From assembly GCF_000633255.1 (NCBI RefSeq), contig NZ_AYMJ01000017.1, forward strand, positions 172,243 through 236,242: DNA of 64,000 nucleotides, given 5' to 3'. The DNA comes from Pseudomonas sp. H1h (lineage in GTDB: Bacteria > Pseudomonadota > Gammaproteobacteria > Pseudomonadales > Pseudomonadaceae). Shown here in pieces: positions 56,716 through 64,000 of the stretch; position 1 is the stretch's first letter, and each line of letters opens with the position of its first letter. Made by a program: the position numbers and the translations under genes. Below the pieces are notes generated by a model, which worked only from the letters and a program-made list of their open reading frames with translations, made no database searches and was not told the origin of the DNA.

Positions 56716-57334
56716 AGCCCTGAGTCCACAAGCACCGGGGTCTGATGAGACCGTCACCCTGATCGTCAAGCACCGGGTCAAGGCCGGATTTGAACAACCC
56801 TATGAGGCATGGCTGCGCAACATCGTGCGGGTCGCCGGGCAACGCGAAGGCCACCTCGGGGTGGACGTGGTGCGCGGCAAGCTTGGCGGCCTCGACACCT
56901 ACACGTGTGTACTGCGTTTTTGCTCCACCGCGGCCATGCAGCTGTGGCTGGAGTCGCCACAGCGTCAGGCGCTGGTCGATGAAGCGACGCCGATGCTTGC
57001 CGACGGTGATCAGACCGAAGTCGCGCCGATCAATGAATTCTGGTTTGCCCCGTTGGCCGATGCCGCCCGGCCACCGCCGCGCTGGAAACAAGCGGTAATC
57101 ACGCTGCTGGTGATTCTGCCGCATACCTTGCTGGTGCCACTGATCTGGGCGCCGCTGCTAAAGCTGCATCCGCTGCTTTCCAACTACGTGGTTGCCACGT
57201 TTCTGATCACCCTGACCATCGTCCTGTCGGTGGTGTACGTGTTCATGCCCCGCGTGACCCGGTTGTTTGCGCCGTGGCTGGAAGCCGGTCAGGCCCATGC
57301 CCACATCGAACCGGCCAAACAGCCGTCACGCTGA
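56708..57334 (+). CDS. Antibiotic-biosynthesis-monooxygenase-domain membrane protein
   Basis: This 208-residue protein has an ABM/dimeric ferredoxin-like domain (about 15-110; VTLIVKHRVKAGFEQPYEAWL) and two to three C-terminal membrane helices. ABM domains include small quinol-type oxygenases. The role here is unknown. It overlaps doxX and precedes the amidohydrolase by 30 bp. Confidence 0.8.
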   Translation: MPEALSPQAPGSDETVTLIVKHRVKAGFEQPYEAWLRNIVRVAGQREGHLGVDVVRGKLGGLDTYTCVLRFCSTAAMQLWLESPQRQALVDEATPMLADGDQTEVAPINEFWFAPLADAARPPPRWKQAVITLLVILPHTLLVPLIWAPLLKLHPLLSNYVVATFLITLTIVLSVVYVFMPRVTRLFAPWLEAGQAHAHIEPAKQPSR

Positions 57335-57364
57335 ACCCCATTCATTTACTCGGAAGGAACTGCG

Positions 57365-59203
57365 ATGAACGCCGATCTGATTCTGTTCAATGGTCAATTT
57401 CATACCGTCGACCGCAGCAAACCGCTGGCCAGTGCCGTGGCGATCAAGGACGGGCGCTTTGTCGTCGTCGGTAACGACACCCAGGCCATGGCCCTGCGCG
57501 GTTCGGCCACGCAAGTGATCGACCTGCACGGCCGCTGCGTGATCCCCGGCCTCAATGACTCGCACTTGCACCTGATCCGTGGCGGCCTGAACTACAACCT
57601 CGAACTGCGCTGGGAAGGCGTGCCGTCGCTGGCCGATGCGCTGCGCATGCTCAAGGAACAGGCCGACCGCACGCCAACCCCGCAGTGGGTGCGCGTGGTC
57701 GGTGGCTGGAACGAATTCCAGTTCGCCGAAAAACGCATGCCGACCCTCGAAGAACTCAACCAGGCCGCGCCGGATACGCCGGTGTTCGTCCTGCACCTGT
57801 ATGACCGCGCGCTGCTCAACCGTGCCGCACTGCGGGTTGCCGGTTACACCCGCGACACACCAAACCCGCCGGGTGGCGAGATCGTCCGGGATGCCAATGG
57901 CAACCCGACCGGGATGCTGGTGGCGCGGCCGAACGCGATGATTCTGTATTCGACACTGGCCAAGGGGCCGAAACTGCCGCTGGAATATCAGGTCAACTCG
58001 ACCCGTCAGTTCATGCGTGAACTCAATCGCCTCGGCCTGACCAGTGCGATCGATGCCGGCGGTGGTTTCCAGAACTATCCGGACGACTATCAAGTCATCG
58101 AGCAACTGGCCAAGGACGACCAGTTGACCGTGCGCATCGCCTACAACCTGTTCACCCAGAAACCGAAAGAAGAGCTCAGCGATTTCCAGAACTGGACCGG
58201 CAGCGTCACCCTGCACCAGGGCGACGATTACCTGCGGCACAACGGCGCCGGCGAGATGCTGGTGTTCTCCGCCGCCGACTTCGAAGACTTCCTCGAACCG
58301 CGCCCGGACCTGCCGCAGACCATGGAACAGGAGCTGGAGCCGGTGGTGCGCCACTTGGTCGAGCAGCGCTGGCCGTTCCGTTTGCACGCCACGTACAACG
58401 AGTCGATCAGCCGCATGCTCGACGTGTTCGAGAAGGTCAACCGTGACATTCCGTTCAACGGTCTGCCGTGGTTCTTCGACCACGCCGAAACCATCACCCC
58501 GCAGAACATCGAGCGGGTGAGGGCGCTGGGCGGTGGTATCGCGATTCAGGACCGCATGGCGTTCCAGGGTGAGTACTTTGTCGATCGTTACGGCAAGCAG
58601 GCCGCTGAGGCCACGCCGCCGATCAAACGCATGCTCGCCGAAGGTGTGCCAGTGGGCGCCGGCACCGACGCCACGCGGGTTTCCAGCTATAACCCGTGGA
58701 CGTCGCTGTACTGGATGGTCAGCGGCCGTACCGTCGGTGGCCTGGCGTTGTACGAAGAGGGTCTGCCGCGCACCACCGCGCTGGAACTGTTCACTCACGG
58801 CAGTGCGTGGTTCTCCTCCGAGCAGGGCAAGAAGGGCCAGATCAAGGTCGGGCAACTGGCGGATCTGGCGGCGCTGAGCGCTGATTTCTTCCACGTCGAG
58901 GAAGAAGCGATCAAGTGGATCGAGTCGGTGCTGACCGTGGTCGGCGGCAAGATCGTCTACGCCGCCGGCGATTTCGAAGACCTCGGCCCACGCTCGATTC
59001 CAGTGCTGCCGGACTGGTCGCCAGTGGTCAAGGTCCCGGGCCACTGGCGGCCGAATTCGCCGTTGCAGGCGCAGGTGCACCAGTGTGTCGGGGCCTGCGC
59101 GGTGCACTCGCACAGCCACGAAAAAGCGCGCCTGTCGAACGCACCGGTCAGCGACTTTGCCGGGTTCTGGGGCGCCTTCGGCTGTTCCTGTTTCGCCTTC
59201 TGA
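57365..59203 (+). CDS. YtcJ-like amidohydrolase with Cys/His-rich tail
   Basis: This amidohydrolase-3 family enzyme has 612 residues. The metal-binding HxH is in NDSHLHL, with HATYNES, DHAETI and GTDATRV further along. The last 40 residues hold HQCVGACAVHSHSHE and FGCSCFAF, a Cys/His-rich tail that most amidohydrolases lack. The substrate is probably an amide or an imide. It is in an operon with doxX, ABM and ycaC genes. Confidence 0.87.
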   Translation: MNADLILFNGQFHTVDRSKPLASAVAIKDGRFVVVGNDTQAMALRGSATQVIDLHGRCVIPGLNDSHLHLIRGGLNYNLELRWEGVPSLADALRMLKEQADRTPTPQWVRVVGGWNEFQFAEKRMPTLEELNQAAPDTPVFVLHLYDRALLNRAALRVAGYTRDTPNPPGGEIVRDANGNPTGMLVARPNAMILYSTLAKGPKLPLEYQVNSTRQFMRELNRLGLTSAIDAGGGFQNYPDDYQVIEQLAKDDQLTVRIAYNLFTQKPKEELSDFQNWTGSVTLHQGDDYLRHNGAGEMLVFSAADFEDFLEPRPDLPQTMEQELEPVVRHLVEQRWPFRLHATYNESISRMLDVFEKVNRDIPFNGLPWFFDHAETITPQNIERVRALGGGIAIQDRMAFQGEYFVDRYGKQAAEATPPIKRMLAEGVPVGAGTDATRVSSYNPWTSLYWMVSGRTVGGLALYEEGLPRTTALELFTHGSAWFSSEQGKKGQIKVGQLADLAALSADFFHVEEEAIKWIESVLTVVGGKIVYAAGDFEDLGPRSIPVLPDWSPVVKVPGHWRPNSPLQAQVHQCVGACAVHSHSHEKARLSNAPVSDFAGFWGAFGCSCFAF

Positions 59204-59215
59204 CGAATACAAAAA

Positions 59216-59242
59216 AAGCGCCGGCCAACCGGCACGGCGCTT
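59216..59242 (+). promoter_or_regulatory. Intercistronic hairpin before ycaC
   Basis: AAGCGCCG and CGGCGCTT pair across 11 bases between the amidohydrolase stop and ycaC. There is no following T-run, so it may stabilise mRNA rather than end it. Confidence 0.45.
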
Positions 59243-59271
59243 CCTGCAACATCCATCCCAAGGAGTTTCCC

Positions 59272-59895
59272 ATGAGCGTTCCCTACAAGCGTCTGAACAA
59301 AGATGATGCGGTCGTGTTGCTGGTCGATCACCAGACCGGTCTGATCTCGCTGGTGCAGGATTTCACGCCCAACGAATTCAAGAACAACGTGCTGGCGCTG
59401 GGCGACATCGCCAAGTTCTTCAAACTGCCGACCATCCTCACCACCAGCTTCGACGCCGGTCCCAACGGCCCGATCGTGCCTGAGCTGCGTGAGCAGTTTC
59501 CGGATGCGCCGTTCATTCAGCGCCCAGGCCAGATCAATGCCTGGGACAACGAAGACTTCGTCAAGGCGATCAAGGCCACCGGCCGCAAGCAACTGATCAT
59601 CGCCGGTGTGGTGACGGACGTCTGCGTGGCGTTCCCGACCCTGTCGGCCATCGCCGAAGGCTATGACGTGTTCGTGGTCACCGACTCGTCCGGCACCTTC
59701 AACACCACCGTGCAACAAGCCGCGTGGGCGCGGATGTCGGCCGCCGGTGCACAACTGTTGAACTGGTTCTCGGTGGCGTGCGAGCTGCAGGGCGACTGGC
59801 GCAACGACATGGAAGGCCTGGCGCACCTGCTGTCGGAACGCCTGCCGAACTATCGCAACCTGATCAACAGCTACACCAAGTTCACTGCCAAGTAA
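59272..59895 (+). CDS. ycaC: YcaC-like isochorismatase-family hydrolase
   Basis: This 207-residue protein is close to E. coli YcaC in my recollection of its sequence. The catalytic triad is D19 in LLVDHQTG, R84 and C118 in GVVTDVCVA. The cysteine hydrolase cleaves amides or imides of unknown identity. Downstream of an amidohydrolase it may complete a degradative step. The start follows AAGGAG. Confidence 0.9.
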   Translation: MSVPYKRLNKDDAVVLLVDHQTGLISLVQDFTPNEFKNNVLALGDIAKFFKLPTILTTSFDAGPNGPIVPELREQFPDAPFIQRPGQINAWDNEDFVKAIKATGRKQLIIAGVVTDVCVAFPTLSAIAEGYDVFVVTDSSGTFNTTVQQAAWARMSAAGAQLLNWFSVACELQGDWRNDMEGLAHLLSERLPNYRNLINSYTKFTAK

Positions 59896-59959
59896 GAAAA
59901 TCAAAAGATCGCAGCCTGCGGCAGCTCCCTGGAGACCGCATGGCTGCGATTTTTTGCTG

Positions 59960-61387
59960 TCAGCGCTTCTGCAGCCAACCGAGAAACCCACCCTTGCGCA
60001 TTGGCGCCGGTTTCGCCATCAACGCGAGGCGGCTGTTCTGCTGCCGCACGGCCTGCAGTTTGTTCAGCGCCTGGCCGACTGCGCTGCGTTGCTCCATGCA
60101 TTGGCGGGTCAGGGCTTTATCGAGGCGATAGATGATGCTCGACGTCAACGCAGTGAACGTGGCCTGCGACGGCGTGTCGGCGAGGATGCTCTGTTCGCCC
60201 ATGACCTCGCTCGGCCCCATGCGCCCGGCTTCGGTCTGGCCATTGCCATCGGGCACGGTCGCGCTGACCACGCCAGTGGCGATCACAAACAGACTCTCGG
60301 GAACCTCATCCAGACCCAGCACCACCTGACCGGCGGCGTACTGTTGCGCGACCATCGATTCAGCAAGGCGATCGCGTTCCTCATGACTCAACGAGCGGAA
60401 GACTTTCACTTCATCGAGCAGCGCCCGGGCGCGGGTCGAAGGCTCGATCACGCCATCGGGGTGTCGGGAAATACCTGCGGCTTCGAGATGACGGTGGGCG
60501 AGGTCGAACAGTTGATTACGCACCTCGCCTTTCTTGCCCAGTTCACTGATGAAGCCGCTGGCGACGTACTCCGACGTCTCTTCCCCGGCCTCTTTCAACA
60601 CGGCTTTGGGCGGCGGGTTCAACAGCAGGCTGCTGCTGCCCTGCAGTGTGCGGTCGAGGGCGTCGAGCACCCGCCGTGGGCGGATATGATTCGGCACCTT
60701 GATGCTGATCGAGACGCCGTGCAGGTTGGTCGGACGACTGAGATTGACGATCTTCGCCTTGGCCGCCACCGAGTTCGGCACCACGGCCAGAGTGCCGGTG
60801 CTGGTCAGCAGGTGCGTGGCGCGCCAGTCGATGTCGAGTACCTTGCCCTCGACGCCGTCGATCACTACGAAATCGTCCACCTGATACGGCTTGGTGGTGT
60901 TGAGCACGATTCCGGAGAACACGTCGCTCAGGGTGCTTTGCAGTGCCAGGCCGACGACGATCGCCACCACCCCGGAAGTCGCCAGCAAACCCTTGACCGG
61001 CAGCTCCAGCACATAACCGGCGGCCGCGACGATCGCTGCCAGAAACACCAGCGCGCCAATCACGTCCTGCAACAGCCGACCGCTGTGGCCGATACGCCGC
61101 ATCAGTGCCAGGCCGATCACTTCAGTCAATACGCGCGCGGCGTACAGCCACCAGACAATCCCCAGCGCGGTCGCGCCAAGTTGCGCGACGCGGTCATCGG
61201 CAAACACCGGCGCCAGCAACGGGCTGATGCCGGCATTGATGATCAGTGCACTGAAACCAAGAAACAGCACCAGCCGCATGCCGACTCTCGGTGCGCGATG
61301 TTTGAACGGCGCGAGGTGCCAGAGCAGGGCATCGAGCAGGAGCAAGGCGGCGCTCCAGGACAGTGGATGGGTAAGGAGGAAAGACAT
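59960..61387 (-). CDS. MscS-type channel with C-terminal cyclic-nucleotide-type domain
   Basis: This 475-residue inner-membrane protein has four to five helices, the MscS pore helix (SGVVAIVVGLALQSTLSDVFSG), a beta domain and a C-terminal cNMP-binding-like domain (LFVIATGVVSATV, GEQSILADTPSQATFTA). Such channels may be gated by nucleotides rather than by tension alone. The start MSFLLTHPLSW follows GGAG. Confidence 0.88.
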   Translation of the reverse strand: MSFLLTHPLSWSAALLLLDALLWHLAPFKHRAPRVGMRLVLFLGFSALIINAGISPLLAPVFADDRVAQLGATALGIVWWLYAARVLTEVIGLALMRRIGHSGRLLQDVIGALVFLAAIVAAAGYVLELPVKGLLATSGVVAIVVGLALQSTLSDVFSGIVLNTTKPYQVDDFVVIDGVEGKVLDIDWRATHLLTSTGTLAVVPNSVAAKAKIVNLSRPTNLHGVSISIKVPNHIRPRRVLDALDRTLQGSSSLLLNPPPKAVLKEAGEETSEYVASGFISELGKKGEVRNQLFDLAHRHLEAAGISRHPDGVIEPSTRARALLDEVKVFRSLSHEERDRLAESMVAQQYAAGQVVLGLDEVPESLFVIATGVVSATVPDGNGQTEAGRMGPSEVMGEQSILADTPSQATFTALTSSIIYRLDKALTRQCMEQRSAVGQALNKLQAVRQQNSRLALMAKPAPMRKGGFLGWLQKR

Positions 61388-61434
61388 GGCATGCTCCGGC
61401 AAGACGTGGATGGGCGGTCTGGCAAGGCAAAAGC

Positions 61435-61529
61435 GTGGCGAAGGCGCTTGCCCCCGTTGGGTTGTGAAGCAACCCCAAAATGCCTTCGCGACTGCTGTGC
61501 AGTCGAACGGGGTCAAGCGCTCTCGCCAC
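61435..61529. repeat. Long imperfect inverted repeat of the GTGGCGA REP family
   Basis: The left arm GTGGCGAAGGCGCTTG followed by CCCCCGTT and the right arm GAACGGGG then TCAAGCGCTCTCGCCAC pair over about 24 bases around a roughly 47-bp middle. It lies between the channel and the esterase genes. Confidence 0.75.
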
Positions 61530-61540
61530 AGTTGAATGGA

Positions 61541-61566
61541 TTCGCCACACAAGGTTGTGTGGCGAA
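61541..61566. repeat. Perfect 12-bp inverted repeat after the esterase stop
   Basis: TTCGCCACACAA and TTGTGTGGCGAA are separated by 2 bases. It begins 5 bp after the esterase stop on the minus strand and may act as its message end, though no T-run is present. Confidence 0.55.
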
Positions 61567-61570
61567 GGCA

Positions 61571-62587
61571 TCAGTTCAGATGTGTCTTCAGCTCAGCCGC
61601 CGCCTGCCGCACAGCGGCTTTGACTTCCGGAATCTGACTCAGCGGATTGAGCAAGCCAAAGTCATGAATCATCCCGTTGTACCGCACCGAGGTCACCGGC
61701 ACACCCGCCGCATCCAGATGCCGCGCATAGCCTTCACCCTCATCACGCAGCACGTCGAACTCGGCGGTCTGCACCAGCGCCGCGGGCAAGCCCTTGAGCT
61801 GTTCGCTGCTGGCGTTGAGCGGCGAGGCGTGGATCTGCGCACGCTCCGCAGCGTTGGTGGTGTAGCTGTCCCAGAACCACTGCATCATGCCTTTGGTGAG
61901 GAAATGCCCTTCGGCAAACTGCTGGTACGAGCCGTCGTCGAACTGTGCGTTGGTCACCGGCCACATCAGCAGCTGGAAGCGCAGGGCCGGGGTTTTCTGT
62001 TCCTTGGCCATCAGCGCCACGACCGCCGCCATGTTGCCGCCGACGCTGTTGCCGGCCACCGCCAGACGCTTGCCATCGACGCCAATGTCCTTGCCATGTT
62101 CAGCCACCCATTGGGTCGCGGCGTAAGCCTGATTGATCGCCGTCGGGTACTGCGCTTCCGGCGATGGCGTGTAATCCACGTACACCGCGACCGCTCCAGA
62201 ACCCACCACCAGATCGCGAATCAAGCGCTGGTGCGTCGGGTAATCGCCCAACACCCAACCGCCACCGTGGAAGAACATGAACACCGGCAACTCGCCCTTG
62301 ACCTTGGCCGGACGCACCACTTTGAGGTTGATCACCTGACCATCGACGGTGATCGCCTTGTCGCTGACTTCAACCCCGGACAGGTCGACTTTTACCGACG
62401 CTTGCGCACCGGTCAGCACCGCGCGGGCATCCTTCGGGCTCAGTTGTTCCAGCGGTTTGCCACCGCCGGCGGCGAGGGCTTCGAGGAACGCCTGGGTGTG
62501 GTGTTCGACACCCGAGCTGCCGGCGGCAAAAGCGTTGCCGATGGACAGGGCGAGGAGGGACGCGGTCAGGGTCTTGGTGAGGTTCAT
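61571..62587 (-). CDS. Exported hormone-sensitive-lipase-type esterase
   Basis: This 338-residue protein has a Sec signal ending near AFAAG. The oxyanion-hole HGGGW is at 107-111, the nucleophile S181 in GNSVGG, an aspartate near 278-282 in FDVLRDEG, and H308 in MIHDF. It probably cleaves short-chain esters in the periplasm. It is divergent from the LysR gene. Confidence 0.87.
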   Translation of the reverse strand: MNLTKTLTASLLALSIGNAFAAGSSGVEHHTQAFLEALAAGGGKPLEQLSPKDARAVLTGAQASVKVDLSGVEVSDKAITVDGQVINLKVVRPAKVKGELPVFMFFHGGGWVLGDYPTHQRLIRDLVVGSGAVAVYVDYTPSPEAQYPTAINQAYAATQWVAEHGKDIGVDGKRLAVAGNSVGGNMAAVVALMAKEQKTPALRFQLLMWPVTNAQFDDGSYQQFAEGHFLTKGMMQWFWDSYTTNAAERAQIHASPLNASSEQLKGLPAALVQTAEFDVLRDEGEGYARHLDAAGVPVTSVRYNGMIHDFGLLNPLSQIPEVKAAVRQAAAELKTHLN

Positions 62588-62717
62588 GCTCAATTCCTTT
62601 TTTCGAGAGTTTGTTGTGTGGTGGCGGGCTGTTTTCAAACCGTGAACACAGATTAATGAGCTGTCGAAAAGTGAAAAAGCGGCTATAAAGCGTTTGACTG
62701 TCTACCAGAGAGTGACA

Positions 62718-63605
62718 ATGAACCCGTTCGAAGACATGCGTATTTTTTGTCAGGTCATGGACTCCGGCAGCTTTACTGCGGCGGCTGATCAGTTGGGCCT
62801 GTCCAAGCAGTTCGTCAGCCGCCGTTTGATGCAGCTTGAAGAGCGTCTCGGTGTACGGCTGTTGAACCGCTCCACGCGGCGTCTCGACGTCACGCCACTG
62901 GGCCAGAGTTATTACGAATCGGCATTGCGCCTGCTGGGCGAAGTCGAGCAGGTCGAACAAGGCATCGCCGGCCAGACCGCCGAGCCACGCGGGACCATTC
63001 GCGTCAGTGCGCCGCTGTCGTTTGCCGTGGCGCATCTGGGCTGTCTGTTGCCACTGTTCCTGCAGCGCTATCGCGAGGTCACGGTGGAGGTGGATTTGAG
63101 CGACCGCCCGGTGGACCTGCTCGGCGAAGGCTACGACCTGGCGTTGCGTATCGGTGTGCTGGAGGACTCGACGCTGATTGCCCGGCGCATCGCGTCCATC
63201 GAGCGGGTGTACTGCGCGAGCCCAGCGTACCTGGCCGAACGCGGCACACCGCTCAAACCCGAAGACCTGCACAGCCACGACTGCCTGCCTTACGGACACG
63301 GTCGTTCGGTGCAGTGGCGTTTCAACGCGGGGCAGGGCAAGCCGTTGCTGGTGAACGTCACCGGGCGCATGCGGGTGAACAACGGCGAGTTGCTGCGCGA
63401 TGCGGCGGTGCAGGGGATGGGGATCACTTATCTGCCGACGTTCATTGTTGGCGCAGCGCTGAACGACGGGCGACTGCTGCCGGTCCTTGATGACTACAGG
63501 CCTGAGCCGCTGACCCTGTCGGCGGTGTATCCGCAACATCGCCAGGCCTCGCGGCCGGTGCAGGCGCTTGTCGAATTCCTGCGCGAACGCCTGAATCAGA
63601 TGTGA
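62718..63605 (+). CDS. LysR-family regulator divergent from the esterase
   Basis: This 295-residue protein begins MNPFEDMRIFCQVMDSGSFT, with helix-turn-helix ADQLGLSKQFVSRRLMQLE. It belongs to the CrgA-like group of LysR proteins. It is likely to control the esterase across the 130-bp gap and itself. The effector is unknown. Confidence 0.88.
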   Translation: MNPFEDMRIFCQVMDSGSFTAAADQLGLSKQFVSRRLMQLEERLGVRLLNRSTRRLDVTPLGQSYYESALRLLGEVEQVEQGIAGQTAEPRGTIRVSAPLSFAVAHLGCLLPLFLQRYREVTVEVDLSDRPVDLLGEGYDLALRIGVLEDSTLIARRIASIERVYCASPAYLAERGTPLKPEDLHSHDCLPYGHGRSVQWRFNAGQGKPLLVNVTGRMRVNNGELLRDAAVQGMGITYLPTFIVGAALNDGRLLPVLDDYRPEPLTLSAVYPQHRQASRPVQALVEFLRERLNQM

Positions 63606-63618
63606 CCACGCCAAAAAT

Positions 63619-64000
63619 GTGGGAGCGGGCCTGCTCGCGAAAGCGGTGGTTCAGGCGATGAAGATGTTGGCTGTGCCGACGCCTTCGCGAGCAAGCCCGC
63701 TCCCACAAGAGTTCAGCCAGAACGCAAGATTTGCATACTCCACAAAACCTGTGGGAGCGAGCCTGCTCGCGAAATCGGTGGTTCAGTCGATGAAGATGTT
63801 GGCTGGACCGACCCCTTCGCGAGCAAGCCCGCTCCCACAAGAGTTCAGCCAGAACGCCAGATTTGCATACTCCACAAAACCTGTGGGAGCGAGCCTGCTC
63901 GCGAAAGCGGTGGTTCAGGCGATGAAGATGTTGGCTGTGCCGACGCCTTCGCGAGCAAGCCCGCTCCCACAAGATTTCAGCCAGAACGCAAGATTTGCAT
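63619..64000. repeat. Tandem array of three REPINs with a 132-bp period
   Basis: Units begin at 63619, 63751 and 63883 with GTGGGAGCG(G/A)GCCTGCTCGCGAAA. Each has an inverted arm GCGAGCAAGCCCGCTCCCAC about 70 bp later and a shared spacer containing TTCAGCCAGAACGC. The third unit runs off the window edge. Confidence 0.92.

Noticed and set aside
57326..59212. A 628-codon minus-strand frame opposite the amidohydrolase.
   Set aside because: It mirrors the codon bias of the real gene on the plus strand and shows no family signature.
59954..62656. A 900-codon plus-strand frame spanning two minus-strand genes.
   Set aside because: It crosses the channel gene, the intergenic REP and the esterase gene; both real genes have strong motifs on the other strand.

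Overview
The window is a chromosomal segment of a Pseudomonas, most likely of the P. fluorescens group. The gene orders truA-trpF-accD-folC-dedD-cvpA-purF-metZ and thrS-infC-rpmI-rplT-pheS-pheT-ihfA-merR are typical of that genus. Codon use is GC-rich, the proteins look pseudomonad throughout, and the gaps carry the GTGGGAGC...GCTCGCGAA extragenic palindromes (REP/REPIN) common in this group. I see no prophage, insertion sequence, CRISPR array or rRNA gene. Layout: 1-8.9 kb is a dense plus-strand housekeeping block (tRNA pseudouridylation, tryptophan, fatty acid, folate, purine and methionine synthesis). 9.1-9.5 kb holds tRNA-Val(UAC) and two identical tRNA-Asp genes. 10.0-15.6 kb is a four-gene operon for a periplasmic molybdenum hydroxylase: a Tat-targeted Moco subunit, a 2Fe-2S subunit, a triheme cytochrome c and an XdhC-type maturation factor. 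15.7-23.6 kb is mixed: an FAD amine oxidase, tRNA-Val(GAC), a possible small RNA, a CsrA/RsmE regulator, a siderophore-interacting protein, a DUF1654-endA pair behind a LexA-type box, and periplasmic asparaginase. 23.7-30.7 kb is a complete ribose operon, rbsBACRKD, followed by an exported nucleoside hydrolase. A 14-bp palindrome beside the rbsB promoter is the likely RbsR operator. 30.8-33 kb has small genes and a cold-shock protein. 33.2-40.6 kb is the translation block (thrS, infC with an ATT start, rpmI, rplT, pheST), then ihfA, a MerR regulator and tRNA-Pro(GGG). 40.7-48.8 kb has small secreted proteins, a VOC protein, an ABC exporter, a hydrolase, a quinone oxidoreductase with a divergent LysR gene, and a pirin. 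49-56 kb packs five regulators: GlxA type, two winged-helix STAND ATPases, AraC and LysR. 56.3-59.9 kb is a DoxX / monooxygenase / amidohydrolase / YcaC operon. 60-64 kb has an MscS channel with a cyclic-nucleotide-type domain, an exported esterase with a divergent LysR gene, and a tandem REPIN array running off the window end. How it works together: most of the window is core metabolism and translation. The accessory parts suggest periplasmic oxidation feeding a cytochrome, salvage of ribose from extracellular nucleosides, and damage-induced expression of a nuclease. The observations most worth checking are the LexA-box DUF1654-endA unit, a REP element sitting in frame inside the large STAND regulator, the truncated sibling STAND gene whose end overlaps it, a possible short RNA at about 17.76-17.82 kb, and the export arrangement of the molybdenum enzyme.
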